Assembly (NCBI RefSeq): GCF_001704275.1
Contig: NZ_CP011533.1
Coordinates: forward strand, 9,238,001 to 9,302,000
DNA length: 64,000 nucleotides
Direction of reading: 5' to 3'
From: Streptomyces noursei ATCC 11455
GTDB taxonomy: Bacteria > Actinomycetota > Actinomycetes > Streptomycetales > Streptomycetaceae
The translations under genes and the position numbers were made by a program. Below the pieces are notes generated by a model. The model worked only from the letters and a program-made list of their open reading frames with translations. It was not told the origin of the DNA and made no database searches. Positions 63,976 to 64,000 of this stretch are shown here, one piece after another (the stretch's first letter is position 1; every line of letters begins with the position of its first letter).

Positions 63976-64000
63976 ATGCCGAACGACAAGAAGCTCGTCG
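63976..64000 (+). CDS. Start of the next PKS gene (cut by window edge)
   Basis: ATG at 63976 with GGAAGG 9 nt upstream begins MPNDKKLV, the usual opening of an N-terminal PKS docking coil. It is 37 bp after the previous stop. Only eight codons are visible. Confidence 0.75.

Overview
This is a high-GC actinomycete window, almost certainly Streptomyces. The signs are very high third-position GC, rare TTA (bldA-type) leucine codons, SpoIIE-type phosphatases, and a modular polyene PKS locus. From about 12.16 kb to the right edge it holds part of a type I PKS cluster for a mycosamine-bearing polyene macrolide. The left 12 kb is ordinary chromosome plus a patch of decaying genes.

Left flank (1-12.1 kb). 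On the minus strand are a GAF/SpoIIE/HATPase regulator and a cyclase-family metallohydrolase. On the plus strand are an APC permease closed by a perfect hairpin, then a four-gene set: two paralogous secreted proteins (one predicted exported, one lipoprotein, both with a W-C-x3-C motif), an OmpR-type response regulator and its histidine kinase. From 9.9 to 12.1 kb lie a fused CDP-alcohol phosphotransferase/PlsC remnant with a stop codon, a small membrane protein lacking a normal start, and an MFS exporter with an internal deletion and a compensated frameshift. A perfect 18-bp hairpin at 12091-12129 separates this from the cluster.

Cluster (12.16-64 kb). On the minus strand, a heterodimeric ABC exporter (NysH/NysG type, overlapping genes) is followed by crotonyl-CoA carboxylase/reductase. 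Divergent to it is GDP-mannose 4,6-dehydratase (NysDIII type, mycosamine pathway). Then come three LAL regulators (RI, RII, RIII) in a tight row, a PAS-LuxR regulator (RIV; PimM/NysRIV/AmphRIV type), a six-module PKS of about 9,486 aa, a one-module PKS of 2,130 aa with a full DH-ER-KR loop, and the first codons of another PKS.

How it works together. The six-module protein reads DH-KR / KR / KR with methylmalonyl AT / KR / dead KR / KR, and the next protein adds a fully reduced unit. This predicts the last polyene double bond, the hydroxyl that carries mycosamine, a methyl branch (later a carboxyl in this family), the tetrahydropyran and hemiketal region, a hydroxyl, and a CH2. The pattern equals NysI plus nystatin module 15. 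The single-module second protein together with ccr fits best, by inference, a rimocidin/CE-108-like 28-membered tetraene; a nystatin-like ring with a split NysJ remains possible. Sites resembling the published PimM operator lie between the exporter and nysDIII, before the large PKS, and (weaker) before RIV. TTA codons occur in RI, RII, RIII, one exporter half and the large PKS, suggesting layered bldA and RIV control.
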